Assembly (NCBI RefSeq): GCF_018917435.1
Contig: NZ_JAHLOQ010000007.1
Coordinates: forward strand, 1 to 64,000
From: Intestinibacter bartlettii
Lineage (GTDB): Bacteria > Bacillota > Clostridia > Peptostreptococcales > Peptostreptococcaceae
DNA length: 64,000 nucleotides
Direction of reading: 5' to 3'
Of the stretch, positions 9,328 through 17,405 are shown piece after piece. Both the position numbers and the translations under genes were made by a program. Position 1 is the stretch's first letter. Every line of letters starts with the position of its first letter. Below the pieces are notes generated by a model. The model was not told the DNA's origin. It did no database searches and was given only the letters and a program-made list of their open reading frames with translations.

Positions 9328-10140
9328 ATGGAAAAATTTATGATCATAGGTGAAAGAATACACTGTATAGCACCACCAATAAGAAAAGCTATAGCAGAAA
9401 GAGATCCAGAACCAATATTAAAAAGAGCTATAGAACAATTAGATGCAGGAGCTCATGTTATAGATTTCAATATAGGACCAGCTGAAAGAGATGGAGCTGA
9501 AATAATGACTTGGGGGGTTCAATTATTACAATCTGAATTAAATAATGTACCTCTAGCTTTAGATACAGCTAATAAAGATGCCTTAGAAGCTGGACTTAAA
9601 GTATATGATAGAACTCATGGTAAACCAATCATAAACTCTGCTGATAACGGTGGAAGAAAACACTTAATCGAATTAGCTGGTGAATATGATGCTGCTATAA
9701 TAGCTTTATGTGCTAAAGAAGGTATACCTGCAGATAAAGATGAAACAATGGCTTATTGTACAGAATTAATAGAAGCTGGTGCTATGGCTGGTTTAGATCC
9801 AGAAACTGATATGTATTTTGACCCACTTTGCTTAGTTATAAAAGGTATGCAAGATAAACAAATGGATGTTTTAGCTGCTATACGTGAAATGACAGAAATG
9901 GGATTAAAAACTACAGGTGGTGTATCAAACGTATCTAATGGTTGTCCAAAACACATAAGACCTATATTAGATAGTAACTGGATAGCTATGGCTATGGCTA
10001 ACGGATTCTCATCTGGTATAATCAACCCATTAGATAAAGAAATGATGCAAGCTATAAAATCTTGCGATATCATAAGAAATGCTTCTTTATACGCTGATTC
10101 ATACTTAGAAGTACAAGAATTAGGATTTGAATACAAATAA
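9328..10140 (+). CDS. acsE: Methyl-THF:corrinoid iron-sulfur protein methyltransferase
   Basis: A 270-residue pterin-binding TIM-barrel methyltransferase, close to the usual 262-270 of AcsE. It moves the methyl group from methyl-THF to Co(I) of the AcsCD corrinoid. Visible motifs include MIIGERIHCIAPP at the N-terminus, DFNIGPAERDGAEI (pterin-site region) and GGVSNVSNGCPKHIRP near residues 195-210, where the family has its catalytic Asn. TAAGGGGGA precedes the ATG. It lies between the corrinoid protein genes and acsB. Confidence 0.94.
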   Translation: MEKFMIIGERIHCIAPPIRKAIAERDPEPILKRAIEQLDAGAHVIDFNIGPAERDGAEIMTWGVQLLQSELNNVPLALDTANKDALEAGLKVYDRTHGKPIINSADNGGRKHLIELAGEYDAAIIALCAKEGIPADKDETMAYCTELIEAGAMAGLDPETDMYFDPLCLVIKGMQDKQMDVLAAIREMTEMGLKTTGGVSNVSNGCPKHIRPILDSNWIAMAMANGFSSGIINPLDKEMMQAIKSCDIIRNASLYADSYLEVQELGFEYK

Positions 10141-10163
10141 GAATTATAATAAATAAAACTCTC

Positions 10164-10188
10164 AGTCAAGCTTTATAAAAGCTTGACT
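10164..10188 (+). other. Intercistronic hairpin without U-tract (acsE/acsB)
   Basis: Arms 10164-10174 and 10178-10188 are perfectly complementary (11 bp) around a 3-base loop. TGTGAATATATT follows, with no U-tract. It sits 24 bases after acsE and 29 before the acsB start, close to its ribosome binding site. Confidence 0.65.
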
Positions 10189-10216
10189 TGTGAATATATT
10201 TAAAGGGGGAAGTAGA

Positions 10217-12352
10217 GTGAATTTATATAACATAATTTATACAGGTGCTAATCAAGCATACGATGCTGCAAGCCAAGCTTTAACAGCTGTAGTAGCAGAA
10301 AAAGGTAAAGAACAACCAGTAGCATTCCCTGATACTGCATATGCAATTCCATGTATATATGCTGCAACAGGATTAAAAGCTACAACTTTAGCAGATTTAG
10401 AAACAGCTTTAGGTGTTGCTAAATCATTAATAGTTGAAAAACCATTACTAGAAACTGCTTTAAATGCAGGTTTAGCTACTGCAGTTTGTGCAGAAATAAT
10501 AGAAGCTATTAAATATGTAAATAGCGAAGCTCCATACTCTGAACCATGTGTAGGACACGTAGTTGACCCTATAATCAGATCTTTAGGTGTTCCACTTGTT
10601 ACAGGAGATATCCCAGGTGTTGCAGTTGTTCTTGGTGAATGCCCAGACTCTGAAACATTAGGTAAAATAGTTAAAAAATATCAAGCTGCTGGTATCATGA
10701 CTTTCTTAGTTGGTAAAGTTATAGATCAAGCTATAGAAGCAGATGTTAAAATGGGTGTAGACCTTCGTGTTATCGCTCTAGGATATGATGTAACTGCAGT
10801 TATCCACGTTGTTTCTGTTGCTATAAGAGCTGCTTTAATATTCGGTGCTGTTAAACCAGGTGACTTAAATGCATTATTAACATATACTGCAGAAAGAGTT
10901 CCTGCATTTGTTAATGCATTCGGACCACTTAGTGAATTAATAGTTGCTTGCGGTGCTGGTGCAATCGCTCTTGGATTCCCAGTAATAACTGACCAAGTTG
11001 TTACAGAAGTTCCATGTAACTTATTAACTCAAAGAGATTATGATAAATTTGTTGATACTTCATTAGAAGCTAGACACATAAAAATAAAAATAACTGAAAT
11101 ACCAATTCCAGTTGGATTCGCAGCTTCATTCGAAGGTGAAAGAATCAGAAAAGCTGAAATGGCTTACGAATTTGGTGGAAACAAAACTACTGCTTGGGAA
11201 TTAGTTAAATCTTATGATTTAGGTGAAGTTGAAGACCATAAGATAGAAGTAATAGGACCTGAAATAGATCCAGAAGCTGCTAAAGATGGTGTTGTAAGAT
11301 TACCTCTTGCAATAATCGTTCAAGTTGCTGGTAGAGCAATGCAAGACGACTTCGAACCAGTTCTTGAAAGAAGATTCCACTACTTCATGAACTACACTGA
11401 AGGTTTAATGCACGTTGGACAAAGAGACCAAGCTTGGGTAAGAATATCTAAAGATGACGTTGCTAAAGGATTCCAATTAAAACACATAGGTGAAGTTATG
11501 TACGCTATGATGAAAGACGAATTCGATGCAGTTGTTGATAAATGTGCTATAACTATAATCACTGATGAAAAAATAGTAGAAGAAAGAAAACATGAAGCTA
11601 TCGAAAGATACAACGCTAGAGATGACAGACTAGAACAATTAACTGACGAAGCAGTTGATGATTTCTATTCTTGCAACATGTGTCAAGCATTCGCTCCAGC
11701 ACACGTTTGTATAGTAACTCCAGAAAGACTTGGATTATGTGGTGCAGTTTCTTGGTTAGATGCTAAAGCTACTAAAGAACTTAACCCAACAGGACCATGT
11801 CAACCAATAGCTAAAGGTCCTTGCCTAGATGAAAAGAAAGGTATCTGGCAATCAATGTCTGATGCAGTTTGTGAAATATCTCAAGGTGCTGTAGAAAACG
11901 TAACATTATATTCTATAATGGAAGATCCAATGACTTCTTGTGGATGTTTCGAATGTATATGTGGTATAATGCCTGAAGCTAACGGATTAGTAATAGTAAA
12001 CAGAGAATATGCTGGTACTACTCCAGTTGGTATGACATTCGGTGAATTAGCATCTATGACAGGTGGTGGGGTTCAAACTCCAGGATTCATGGGTCATGGT
12101 AGACATTTCATATCTTCTAAGAAATTCGCTTATACTGAAGGTGGACCAGAAAGAATAGTATGGATGCCTAAAGAATTAAAAGACGCTGTTGGAGAAAAAT
12201 TAAATAAAACAGTTAAAGAAATGGCTGGTATAGATAACTTTACTGACTATATCTGTGATGAAACAATAGCTGTTGATTCTGAAGAAGTTTGTGCTTTCTT
12301 ATCAGAAAAAGGACATCCAGCTTTAGAAATGGATTTCATAATGGGAGAATAA
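10217..12352 (+). CDS. acsB: CO dehydrogenase/acetyl-CoA synthase, ACS (alpha) subunit
   Basis: I start this at GTG 10217, six bases after AAGGGGGA, which gives 711 residues. An in-frame ATG at 10190 would add nine residues but would place that ribosome binding site inside the gene. The protein joins CO, the corrinoid-bound methyl and CoA into acetyl-CoA at the A-cluster. Cluster ligands are Cys486, Cys489, Cys498 and Cys508, plus the Cys575-Gly576-Cys577 distal nickel site, each exactly 20 less than the Moorella numbering. The partner CODH gene is not in this window, so CooS is presumably encoded upstream of fhs. Confidence 0.95.
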   Translation: MNLYNIIYTGANQAYDAASQALTAVVAEKGKEQPVAFPDTAYAIPCIYAATGLKATTLADLETALGVAKSLIVEKPLLETALNAGLATAVCAEIIEAIKYVNSEAPYSEPCVGHVVDPIIRSLGVPLVTGDIPGVAVVLGECPDSETLGKIVKKYQAAGIMTFLVGKVIDQAIEADVKMGVDLRVIALGYDVTAVIHVVSVAIRAALIFGAVKPGDLNALLTYTAERVPAFVNAFGPLSELIVACGAGAIALGFPVITDQVVTEVPCNLLTQRDYDKFVDTSLEARHIKIKITEIPIPVGFAASFEGERIRKAEMAYEFGGNKTTAWELVKSYDLGEVEDHKIEVIGPEIDPEAAKDGVVRLPLAIIVQVAGRAMQDDFEPVLERRFHYFMNYTEGLMHVGQRDQAWVRISKDDVAKGFQLKHIGEVMYAMMKDEFDAVVDKCAITIITDEKIVEERKHEAIERYNARDDRLEQLTDEAVDDFYSCNMCQAFAPAHVCIVTPERLGLCGAVSWLDAKATKELNPTGPCQPIAKGPCLDEKKGIWQSMSDAVCEISQGAVENVTLYSIMEDPMTSCGCFECICGIMPEANGLVIVNREYAGTTPVGMTFGELASMTGGGVQTPGFMGHGRHFISSKKFAYTEGGPERIVWMPKELKDAVGEKLNKTVKEMAGIDNFTDYICDETIAVDSEEVCAFLSEKGHPALEMDFIMGE

Positions 12353-12396
12353 TTTTCGATATAGATTAAGAAAATACGATTAGGGGGAAACATAAC

Positions 12397-12777
12397 ATGG
12401 AAATACTAAACGATAGAAAATACAGTCCAAAACATACTTGGGCAAAATTAGATGGAGAATATGCATATATAGGAGTAACTGACTTTGCTCAAGACCAACT
12501 TGGTGAAGTTCTATACGTAGAAGTGCCTGAAGTAGAAGATGAATTAACTAAAGACTCAGATTTTGGTGTAATAGAATCTTCAAAAGTTGCTTCTGAATTA
12601 ATAGCACCTATATCAGGTGAAGTTGTTGAAGTAAACGATGAAAAATTAGAAGATGAACCAGAATATGTTAATGAAGCTCCATATGATGCTTGGATATGCA
12701 AAATAAAAGTTGCTGACATGGCTGAATATGAAGGATTATTAACTGCTGAACAATACGAAGCTACTTTAGCTGAATAG
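12397..12777 (+). CDS. gcvH: Glycine cleavage system H protein
   Basis: A 126-residue lipoyl carrier protein. The lipoylation site is Lys63 in IESSKVASELIAPISGEV, and the N-terminal YSPKHTWAKLDGEYAYIGVTD is typical of GcvH. The H protein carries aminomethyl-dihydrolipoyl groups between the P, T and L proteins. It is the last gene before a strong terminator, and the cluster has lpdA but no gcvP or gcvT. It may work with P/T proteins encoded elsewhere, or act as a lipoyl redox carrier in this cluster; the second idea is inference. Confidence 0.93.
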   Translation: MEILNDRKYSPKHTWAKLDGEYAYIGVTDFAQDQLGEVLYVEVPEVEDELTKDSDFGVIESSKVASELIAPISGEVVEVNDEKLEDEPEYVNEAPYDAWICKIKVADMAEYEGLLTAEQYEATLAE

Positions 12778-12808
12778 TATTTGAACCCGAATATTTAAGA
12801 TAAATATG

Positions 12809-12855
12809 AAAGTATAGTGAAAGTGAGTGCACGCACTTTTGCTATACTTTTTATA
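12809..12855 (+). terminator. Terminator after gcvH
   Basis: AAAGTATAG (12809-12817) pairs with CTATACTTT (12842-12850), and an inner AAAGTG/CACTTT stem extends it. TTTTTAT follows. This is the first hairpin with a real U-tract after fhs, so it probably ends the main Wood-Ljungdahl transcript. Confidence 0.85.
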
Positions 12856-12894
12856 TAAAATAGAAAATTATTATATTTAACAAAATTTAATATA

Positions 12895-13085
12895 AATTTA
12901 GGTTTTCTTAATCGAAATTAATAGGGAAAAAGGTGAGAGTCCTTTACAGTTCCCGCTACTGTAATATAGACGAAACCACAAAGCCACTGTATTTTATGGG
13001 AAGGCTGGGAGTAGGATGAAATTAAGTCAGGAGACCTGCCTAAATTAAAAGTGATTTTCCTCGGGAGATAGGATAACTTCACAAC
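12895..13085 (+). promoter_or_regulatory. Cobalamin (B12) riboswitch upstream of acsV
   Basis: The element shows conserved cobalamin-riboswitch parts in order: AGGGAA, GGTGAGAGTCC, CCCGCTACTGTA, GCCACTG, GGGAAGGCT, and the B12-box-like core AAGTCAGGAGACCTGCC (about 13024-13040). It lies in the leader of acsV, whose protein reactivates a corrinoid protein. A terminator hairpin about 95 bases downstream suggests transcriptional control; OFF when cobalamin is bound is the usual mode of the class and is inferred here. Confidence 0.92.
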
Positions 13086-13178
13086 ATTAATTAGGTTAGG
13101 TTCAAATTAGTCAAAAACTAAAAATAAGAGGATATTGCTTATTCTTAGAAGAACTTAATTAAAAATGTTTGAATTTAA

Positions 13179-13204
13179 AAGTCTTCATTGAGAAGGCTTT
13201 TTTT
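13179..13204 (+). terminator. Riboswitch-linked terminator upstream of acsV
   Basis: AAGTCTTC (13179-13186) pairs with GAAGGCTT (13192-13199; one G-U pair) around a 5-base loop, followed by T's to 13204. It lies between the cobalamin aptamer and acsV, so it is the likely expression platform. Confidence 0.75.
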
Positions 13205-13343
13205 ACTTTAAATAAAAAAATACCAAAATTGGGAAAATAATAACAAACTTTTTAACTGATTAGATGTCGAATATGATAAAATAATAGTGAGATTTATTTA
13301 ATAAATAAATAATATGTATTATAAATTTGGGGGAGGATAAATT

Positions 13344-15272
13344 ATGGCGAAAGTTGTTTTTAGACCATCAGGCAAAACAATAGAATGTGAAGTAGGGGAT
13401 AATTTACTAGAAGTTGCAAGAAGAGCAGATGTATTTATAGAAGCTCCATGCAACGGAAGTAAAAGTTGCGGAAAATGTAAAGTAAAACTATTAACAGGGG
13501 AAGTAAGTCAAGAAGTATCTTCTCATTTAACTGACGAAGATAAGGCCAATGGTTATATATTAGCATGTTGTACAACAATAATTGGAGATATAGAAGTTCT
13601 TACAAATTCTTCTTTGGATGTTGCCATGAGAGGAATGAAGGTTGAAGGTGGAGACAAAGCTAAGGACAAAGCATTATTTGATAAAGCTGTAGAAATAGCA
13701 GAAAACCACAACATAAAATTAGAAAATAATATAAAGAAAACTTGTATAACTCTTGATGAACCTACATTAGACGACAATATAAGTGATGTAGATAGACTAG
13801 AAAGACATATAAGTATGAACTTTGGAAAACAAATGACTTATGATATAGAAGTTCTAAAGGTGATACCAAAGGCATTTAGAAAAAATAACTTTGAAATAAC
13901 TATTACATATAGAGAATTTGATGATAGATTAGAAATAATAGATGTTGAACCAGGAAATACAGAAAGTGAATTATACGGTTTAGCAATAGATATAGGTACT
14001 ACTTCTGTTGTTGTATGTTTAGTAAATATGATAACAAATGAAGTTGTAGAAAAAGGTGCATCAGGTAATGGACAGCTTCAATTTGGTGCAGATGTTATAA
14101 ACAGAATAGTTTATGCTATTAAGAAAAATAACATAGAAAAAGCAAAGGCTGCTGTAGTTGATGATACTTTAAATATGTTAATAAATGAATTAGTAAAAGC
14201 ATCTGGTGTAAAGAGAAATAATATCGTTAGCGTTGTTGCATCAGGAAATACAACAATGTCTACTTTATTCTTAGGAATATTCCCAGATTATTTAAGATTA
14301 GAACCATTTATACCACCATTCTTCAAATCACCAAAATTAAATGCTAAAGAAGTTGGATTAGACATAAATCCAAGTGCCGGTGTTTATTTATCACCAAACG
14401 TAGCTAGTTATGTTGGTGGAGATATCACATCTGGTGTACTTGCTTCTGGTATATGGGCTAATGAAGAAAATGTTCTATTTATAGATTTAGGTACTAATGG
14501 TGAAATTGTATTTGGTAACCAAGACTTTATGATGAGTTGCGCATGCTCAGCAGGTCCAGCATTTGAAGGTGGAGGAATTAGCTGTGGTATGAGAGCATCT
14601 GCAGGAGCAATCGACAGTGTTGATATTGATCCAGAAACTTTAGTTCCAGAATTAAACACTATCGATGGAGAACCAGCAATAGGTATATGTGGTTCAGGTA
14701 TAATAGATTTAATCTGTGAAATGCTTAAAAAGAAAGTAATTGATAGAAGAGGTAAAATACATAGAGATTTAAATAATGAAAGAATAAGATTTGATGAAAA
14801 TGATATAGGTGAATATGTATTAGCATTTGCCAAAGATCATGACCACTTAGATGATGACTTATTTATAACTGAAGTAGATATAGATAACTTTATAAGAACT
14901 AAAGGAGCTATATATTCAGGAGCTGCTACATTAGTTGAAAGTTTAGGTATGGATTTTGACTGTGTAGACAAGGTTTATATAGCAGGTGGAATAGGAAACC
15001 ACTTAAATATAGAAAACTCTGTATTTATAGGATTACTTCCTGATATAGATAGAGACAAATTCCAATACATAGGAAATAGTTCACTTATAGGTTCTTATTT
15101 AACATTACTAAGTGACGAAGCCAAAGCTAAACTAGAAGAAATAGGAGAAATAATGACATATGTTGAATTAAGTGTATATCCAACATACATGGATGAATTT
15201 ATATCTTGCTGTTTCCTACCTCATACAAATATAGATGCATTTCCAAGTGTAAAAGCTATATTAGAAGGGTAG
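13344..15272 (+). CDS. acsV: Corrinoid protein reductive activator (RACo)
   Basis: A 642-residue protein that uses ATP to return the inactive Co(II) form of the corrinoid Fe-S protein to Co(I). The N-terminal 2Fe-2S domain has Cys36, Cys42, Cys45 and Cys76/77 (PCNGSKSCGKC...ACC). A linker follows, then an ASKHA-type ATPase fold with AIDIGTTSVVV near residue 213 and FIDLGTNGEIV further on, and a C-terminal glycine-rich AGGIGNHL. Length fits RACo. It is transcribed behind the cobalamin riboswitch. A TGATAAAAT box at 13274-13282, after the riboswitch terminator, might be a second, weaker promoter. Confidence 0.93.
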   Translation: MAKVVFRPSGKTIECEVGDNLLEVARRADVFIEAPCNGSKSCGKCKVKLLTGEVSQEVSSHLTDEDKANGYILACCTTIIGDIEVLTNSSLDVAMRGMKVEGGDKAKDKALFDKAVEIAENHNIKLENNIKKTCITLDEPTLDDNISDVDRLERHISMNFGKQMTYDIEVLKVIPKAFRKNNFEITITYREFDDRLEIIDVEPGNTESELYGLAIDIGTTSVVVCLVNMITNEVVEKGASGNGQLQFGADVINRIVYAIKKNNIEKAKAAVVDDTLNMLINELVKASGVKRNNIVSVVASGNTTMSTLFLGIFPDYLRLEPFIPPFFKSPKLNAKEVGLDINPSAGVYLSPNVASYVGGDITSGVLASGIWANEENVLFIDLGTNGEIVFGNQDFMMSCACSAGPAFEGGGISCGMRASAGAIDSVDIDPETLVPELNTIDGEPAIGICGSGIIDLICEMLKKKVIDRRGKIHRDLNNERIRFDENDIGEYVLAFAKDHDHLDDDLFITEVDIDNFIRTKGAIYSGAATLVESLGMDFDCVDKVYIAGGIGNHLNIENSVFIGLLPDIDRDKFQYIGNSSLIGSYLTLLSDEAKAKLEEIGEIMTYVELSVYPTYMDEFISCCFLPHTNIDAFPSVKAILEG

Positions 15273-15294
15273 TTTAGTGATAACAAAATAGAAT

Positions 15295-15335
15295 CAAAGT
15301 CAAATACAATATTTGGAAAATTGTGTTTGACTTTG
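15295..15335 (+). other. Long intercistronic hairpin (acsV/cooT)
   Basis: Arms 15295-15310 and 15320-15335 pair over 16 bp (one G-U pair) around a 9-base loop. AATAAATAGG follows, so there is no U-tract. It is 22 bases after acsV. Same class as the hairpins in the Wood-Ljungdahl gaps. Confidence 0.65.
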
Positions 15336-15389
15336 AATAAATAGGAGTGCTATACTTAAAGTATGCAAATATTATGTAATGAAATCATG

Positions 15390-15430
15390 AAGGTTTCTAT
15401 AGTATAGTAATACTTTAGAAATCTTTTTTT
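15390..15430 (+). terminator. Attenuator-like terminator in the cooT leader
   Basis: AAGGTTTCTA-T-AGTAT (15390-15405) pairs with ATACT-T-TAGAAATCTT (15410-15425) with one internal mismatch and one G-U pair, followed by TTTTTTT. It lies 50 bases before cooT and 55 after the preceding hairpin. It could end the acsV transcript or attenuate cooT. Confidence 0.7.
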
Positions 15431-15479
15431 GATTTTTTAGAAAAATCGCTTTAAAGGATTAATAGGAGGGTGATTTAGA

Positions 15480-15671
15480 ATGTGTGAATCTTCAGCATTT
15501 ATGTTAGGGAAAAATAATGAATTAACAAGAGTTATGGAAAATGTAGTTAATGTAAATCCTGTTAATGGAAAGGTATATCTGACAGATTTATTAGGCGAAG
15601 AAAAAATATTAGATGGATATATAAAAGAAGTAAAATTAATAGATCATAAAATAATATTAGCTCAAGATTAG
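15480..15671 (+). CDS. cooT: CooT family nickel-binding protein
   Basis: A 63-residue protein of the CooT family (small SH3-like homodimer that binds one Ni(II) per dimer in Rhodospirillum rubrum). It begins MCESSAF: Cys2, the conserved metal ligand, is in place, and the hydrophobic strand pattern with LLGEEKILDGYIKEVKLID fits the family. AGGAGGGTGA precedes the ATG. It lies just after the CODH/ACS accessory gene acsV and before another likely nickel protein (16153), supporting a role in nickel supply to CODH/ACS. Confidence 0.88.
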   Translation: MCESSAFMLGKNNELTRVMENVVNVNPVNGKVYLTDLLGEEKILDGYIKEVKLIDHKIILAQD

Positions 15672-15719
15672 TAAAATAATAATGTCTTAGCTTAAAAAGA
15701 TCAAAATGAGGTATAGCAC

Positions 15720-16136
15720 ATGGTAATAGCAGTAATAGATGGAATGGGTGGAGGAATAGGCGCCCAAATTATATTATCTTTAAGAGAGGAATTACCAACA
15801 TATATTGATATATATGCTTTAGGCACAAATTCGATTGCAACTAGTGCAATGATGAAATCCCATGCCAATAAAGGAGCTACTGGAGAGAATGCTATCGTAG
15901 TATCATCAAAAAAAGCAAATGTAATAGTAGCACCAATTTCAGTAACAATGCCAAATGCAATGATGGGTGAAGTTACTAGTAGAATTAGTGAGGCTATATG
16001 CGATAGTGAGGCTCTAAAAATATTGCTACCTATCATGCCGGAGAATTTTTCTTTAGTAGGGGTAGAAAACAAACCATTATCTTTATTAATAAAAGATACA
16101 ATAAAAGTTATAAAAAAAGAATTTAGTATAAAATAA
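15720..16136 (+). CDS. DUF3842 family protein
   Basis: A 138-residue protein of unknown function that I place in DUF3842. It starts MVIAVIDGMGGGIGAQI, a glycine-rich motif like a nucleotide-binding loop, followed by alternating strands and helices (DIYALGTNSIATSAMMKSHA; ANVIVAPISVTMPNAMMGE). No metal-binding cluster or membrane segment is visible. It lies 48 bases after cooT and 16 before the His-rich gene, so the three look co-transcribed and the protein may help CODH/ACS maturation. That role is inference from position. Confidence 0.75.
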   Translation: MVIAVIDGMGGGIGAQIILSLREELPTYIDIYALGTNSIATSAMMKSHANKGATGENAIVVSSKKANVIVAPISVTMPNAMMGEVTSRISEAICDSEALKILLPIMPENFSLVGVENKPLSLLIKDTIKVIKKEFSIK

Positions 16137-16152
16137 TTGGAGGAGAAATAAA

Positions 16153-16560
16153 ATGATATTCAATAAAGACATAGTAAGATACCACCACGATCATGGAGAT
16201 GGATGCGGATGCGGCGGACATGACCATGGACACGAACATGCTCACACTCATAGTCACGGGGATGACTGTGGATGCGGACATGATCACGGACATGAACATG
16301 CGCATGAACATGATCACAGAGATGGATGCGGTTGTGGACATGACCACGGAACAGTTGCAGAAAATAAAGATGAAAAAACTTTAAATATATTACTAGTTCA
16401 CTGGGTAAACCACAATCAATCTCATGAAGAAGGATTCCAAGAATGGGTAGAAAAAGCTAAAGCTATGGGTAAAACTGAAACAGCTGAATGCATAGAAAAA
16501 GCTATAGAATATATGAACAAAGCTAACGAAATGTTAGTTGAAGCTAAGAAAAATATGTAA
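16153..16560 (+). CDS. His/Cys-rich protein, likely nickel store or chaperone
   Basis: A 135-residue protein in two parts. Residues 11-65 hold 19 His and six Cys arranged in imperfect 20-residue repeats (a run of H-D-H-G-H-E-H-A-H type ending in C-G-C), with three CGC motifs. Residues 70-135 form a helical domain (HWVNHNQSHEEGF, then two amphipathic helices) without metal-ligand repeats. The His-rich part recalls nickel stores such as CooJ and HypB tails, but the helical domain is different. The position after cooT supports nickel handling for CODH/ACS. ATTGGAGGAG precedes the ATG. Metal identity is inference; zinc is possible. Confidence 0.8.
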   Translation: MIFNKDIVRYHHDHGDGCGCGGHDHGHEHAHTHSHGDDCGCGHDHGHEHAHEHDHRDGCGCGHDHGTVAENKDEKTLNILLVHWVNHNQSHEEGFQEWVEKAKAMGKTETAECIEKAIEYMNKANEMLVEAKKNM

Positions 16561-16568
16561 TTAATCAT

Positions 16569-16605
16569 AAGAACAATACAAGTAACATTGTATTGTTCTT
16601 TTTTT
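16569..16605 (+). terminator. Terminator after the His-rich gene
   Basis: AAGAACAATACA (16569-16580) pairs perfectly with TGTATTGTTCTT (16589-16600), followed by TTTTT. It closes the cooT-DUF3842-His-rich unit. It is only 18 bases before the next start. Confidence 0.88.
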
Positions 16606-16622
16606 GAATAAGGAGAAGAATT

Positions 16623-17405
16623 ATGAAAGATGGACATATACATACACCATACTGCCCTCATGGAACAGATGATAAATTTGAACAATATGTAGAAAAAGCT
16701 ATACAGGTAGGGCTTGATGAAATATCATTTACTGAGCATTTTCCTTTACCAAAAGGATTTAAAGACCCAGCTCCAGATAATGATAGTTCTATAAAATTAG
16801 AGCAATTGAAGAGTTATATAAATGATGTAAATAAATTAAAAGATAGATATAAAGAGAAGATTAAAATAAATGTAGGCGCAGAGGTTGACTATATAGAAGG
16901 ATTTGAAAAAGAAATAAAATCTTTGTTAGATGAATACGGAAACTGTTTAGAAGACAGCATATTGTCAGTGCATATGATAAAAATAGAAGATGAGTATTAT
17001 TGTATGGACTTTAGCAGTGAAGAATTCGAAAAAATATTGAACCTATTGGGTTCAATAGAAGCTGTTTATAATTTATACTATGACACACTTATAAAGGCTG
17101 TAAATGCTGATTTGGGAGAATATAAACCAAAAAGAATCGGTCATTTAAACCTAGTCAGAAAATACAACAAAAAATTCCCTTATGATTATTCAAAAAATAA
17201 AAAATTAGAAGAATTAGTCAAATTAATAAGTGAAAAAGGATATGAACTGGACTATAATGTAGCGGGATTATTTAAAGAAGACTGTGGTGAAGTATATATA
17301 AGTGGTTATTTAGCTGAATTAGTAAAGAAATACAATGTAAAAGTGGTTCTTGGTTCTGACTCACATAGTTCTAAATTTATAGACAAATACAAAGTAAATA
17401 TATAG
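16623..17405 (+). CDS. Histidinol-phosphatase/PHP-domain family phosphatase
   Basis: A 260-residue PHP-fold metallohydrolase. It begins MKDGHIHTPYCPHG, the HxH plus distal His pattern of the metal site, followed by ISFTEHFPLP (Glu-His), a conserved SVHMI segment in mid-protein and VVLGSDSHSSKF near the C-terminus. This matches the HisJ/HisK histidinol-phosphatase family (L-histidinol phosphate to L-histidinol). No other his gene is nearby, so histidine synthesis is likely but not shown. AAGGAGAAG precedes the ATG. Confidence 0.82.
   Translation: MKDGHIHTPYCPHGTDDKFEQYVEKAIQVGLDEISFTEHFPLPKGFKDPAPDNDSSIKLEQLKSYINDVNKLKDRYKEKIKINVGAEVDYIEGFEKEIKSLLDEYGNCLEDSILSVHMIKIEDEYYCMDFSSEEFEKILNLLGSIEAVYNLYYDTLIKAVNADLGEYKPKRIGHLNLVRKYNKKFPYDYSKNKKLEELVKLISEKGYELDYNVAGLFKEDCGEVYISGYLAELVKKYNVKVVLGSDSHSSKFIDKYKVNI

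Noticed and set aside
10190-10216. ATG start for acsB nine codons upstream
   Set aside because: It would begin at the edge of an intercistronic hairpin and place the strong AAGGGGGA site inside the gene; GTG 10217 has ideal spacing.
16123-16384. Met/Asp- and Met/Ser-rich frames on both strands over the His-rich gene
   Set aside because: They arise from the repeated GAT/CAC codons of the His-rich gene read in other frames.
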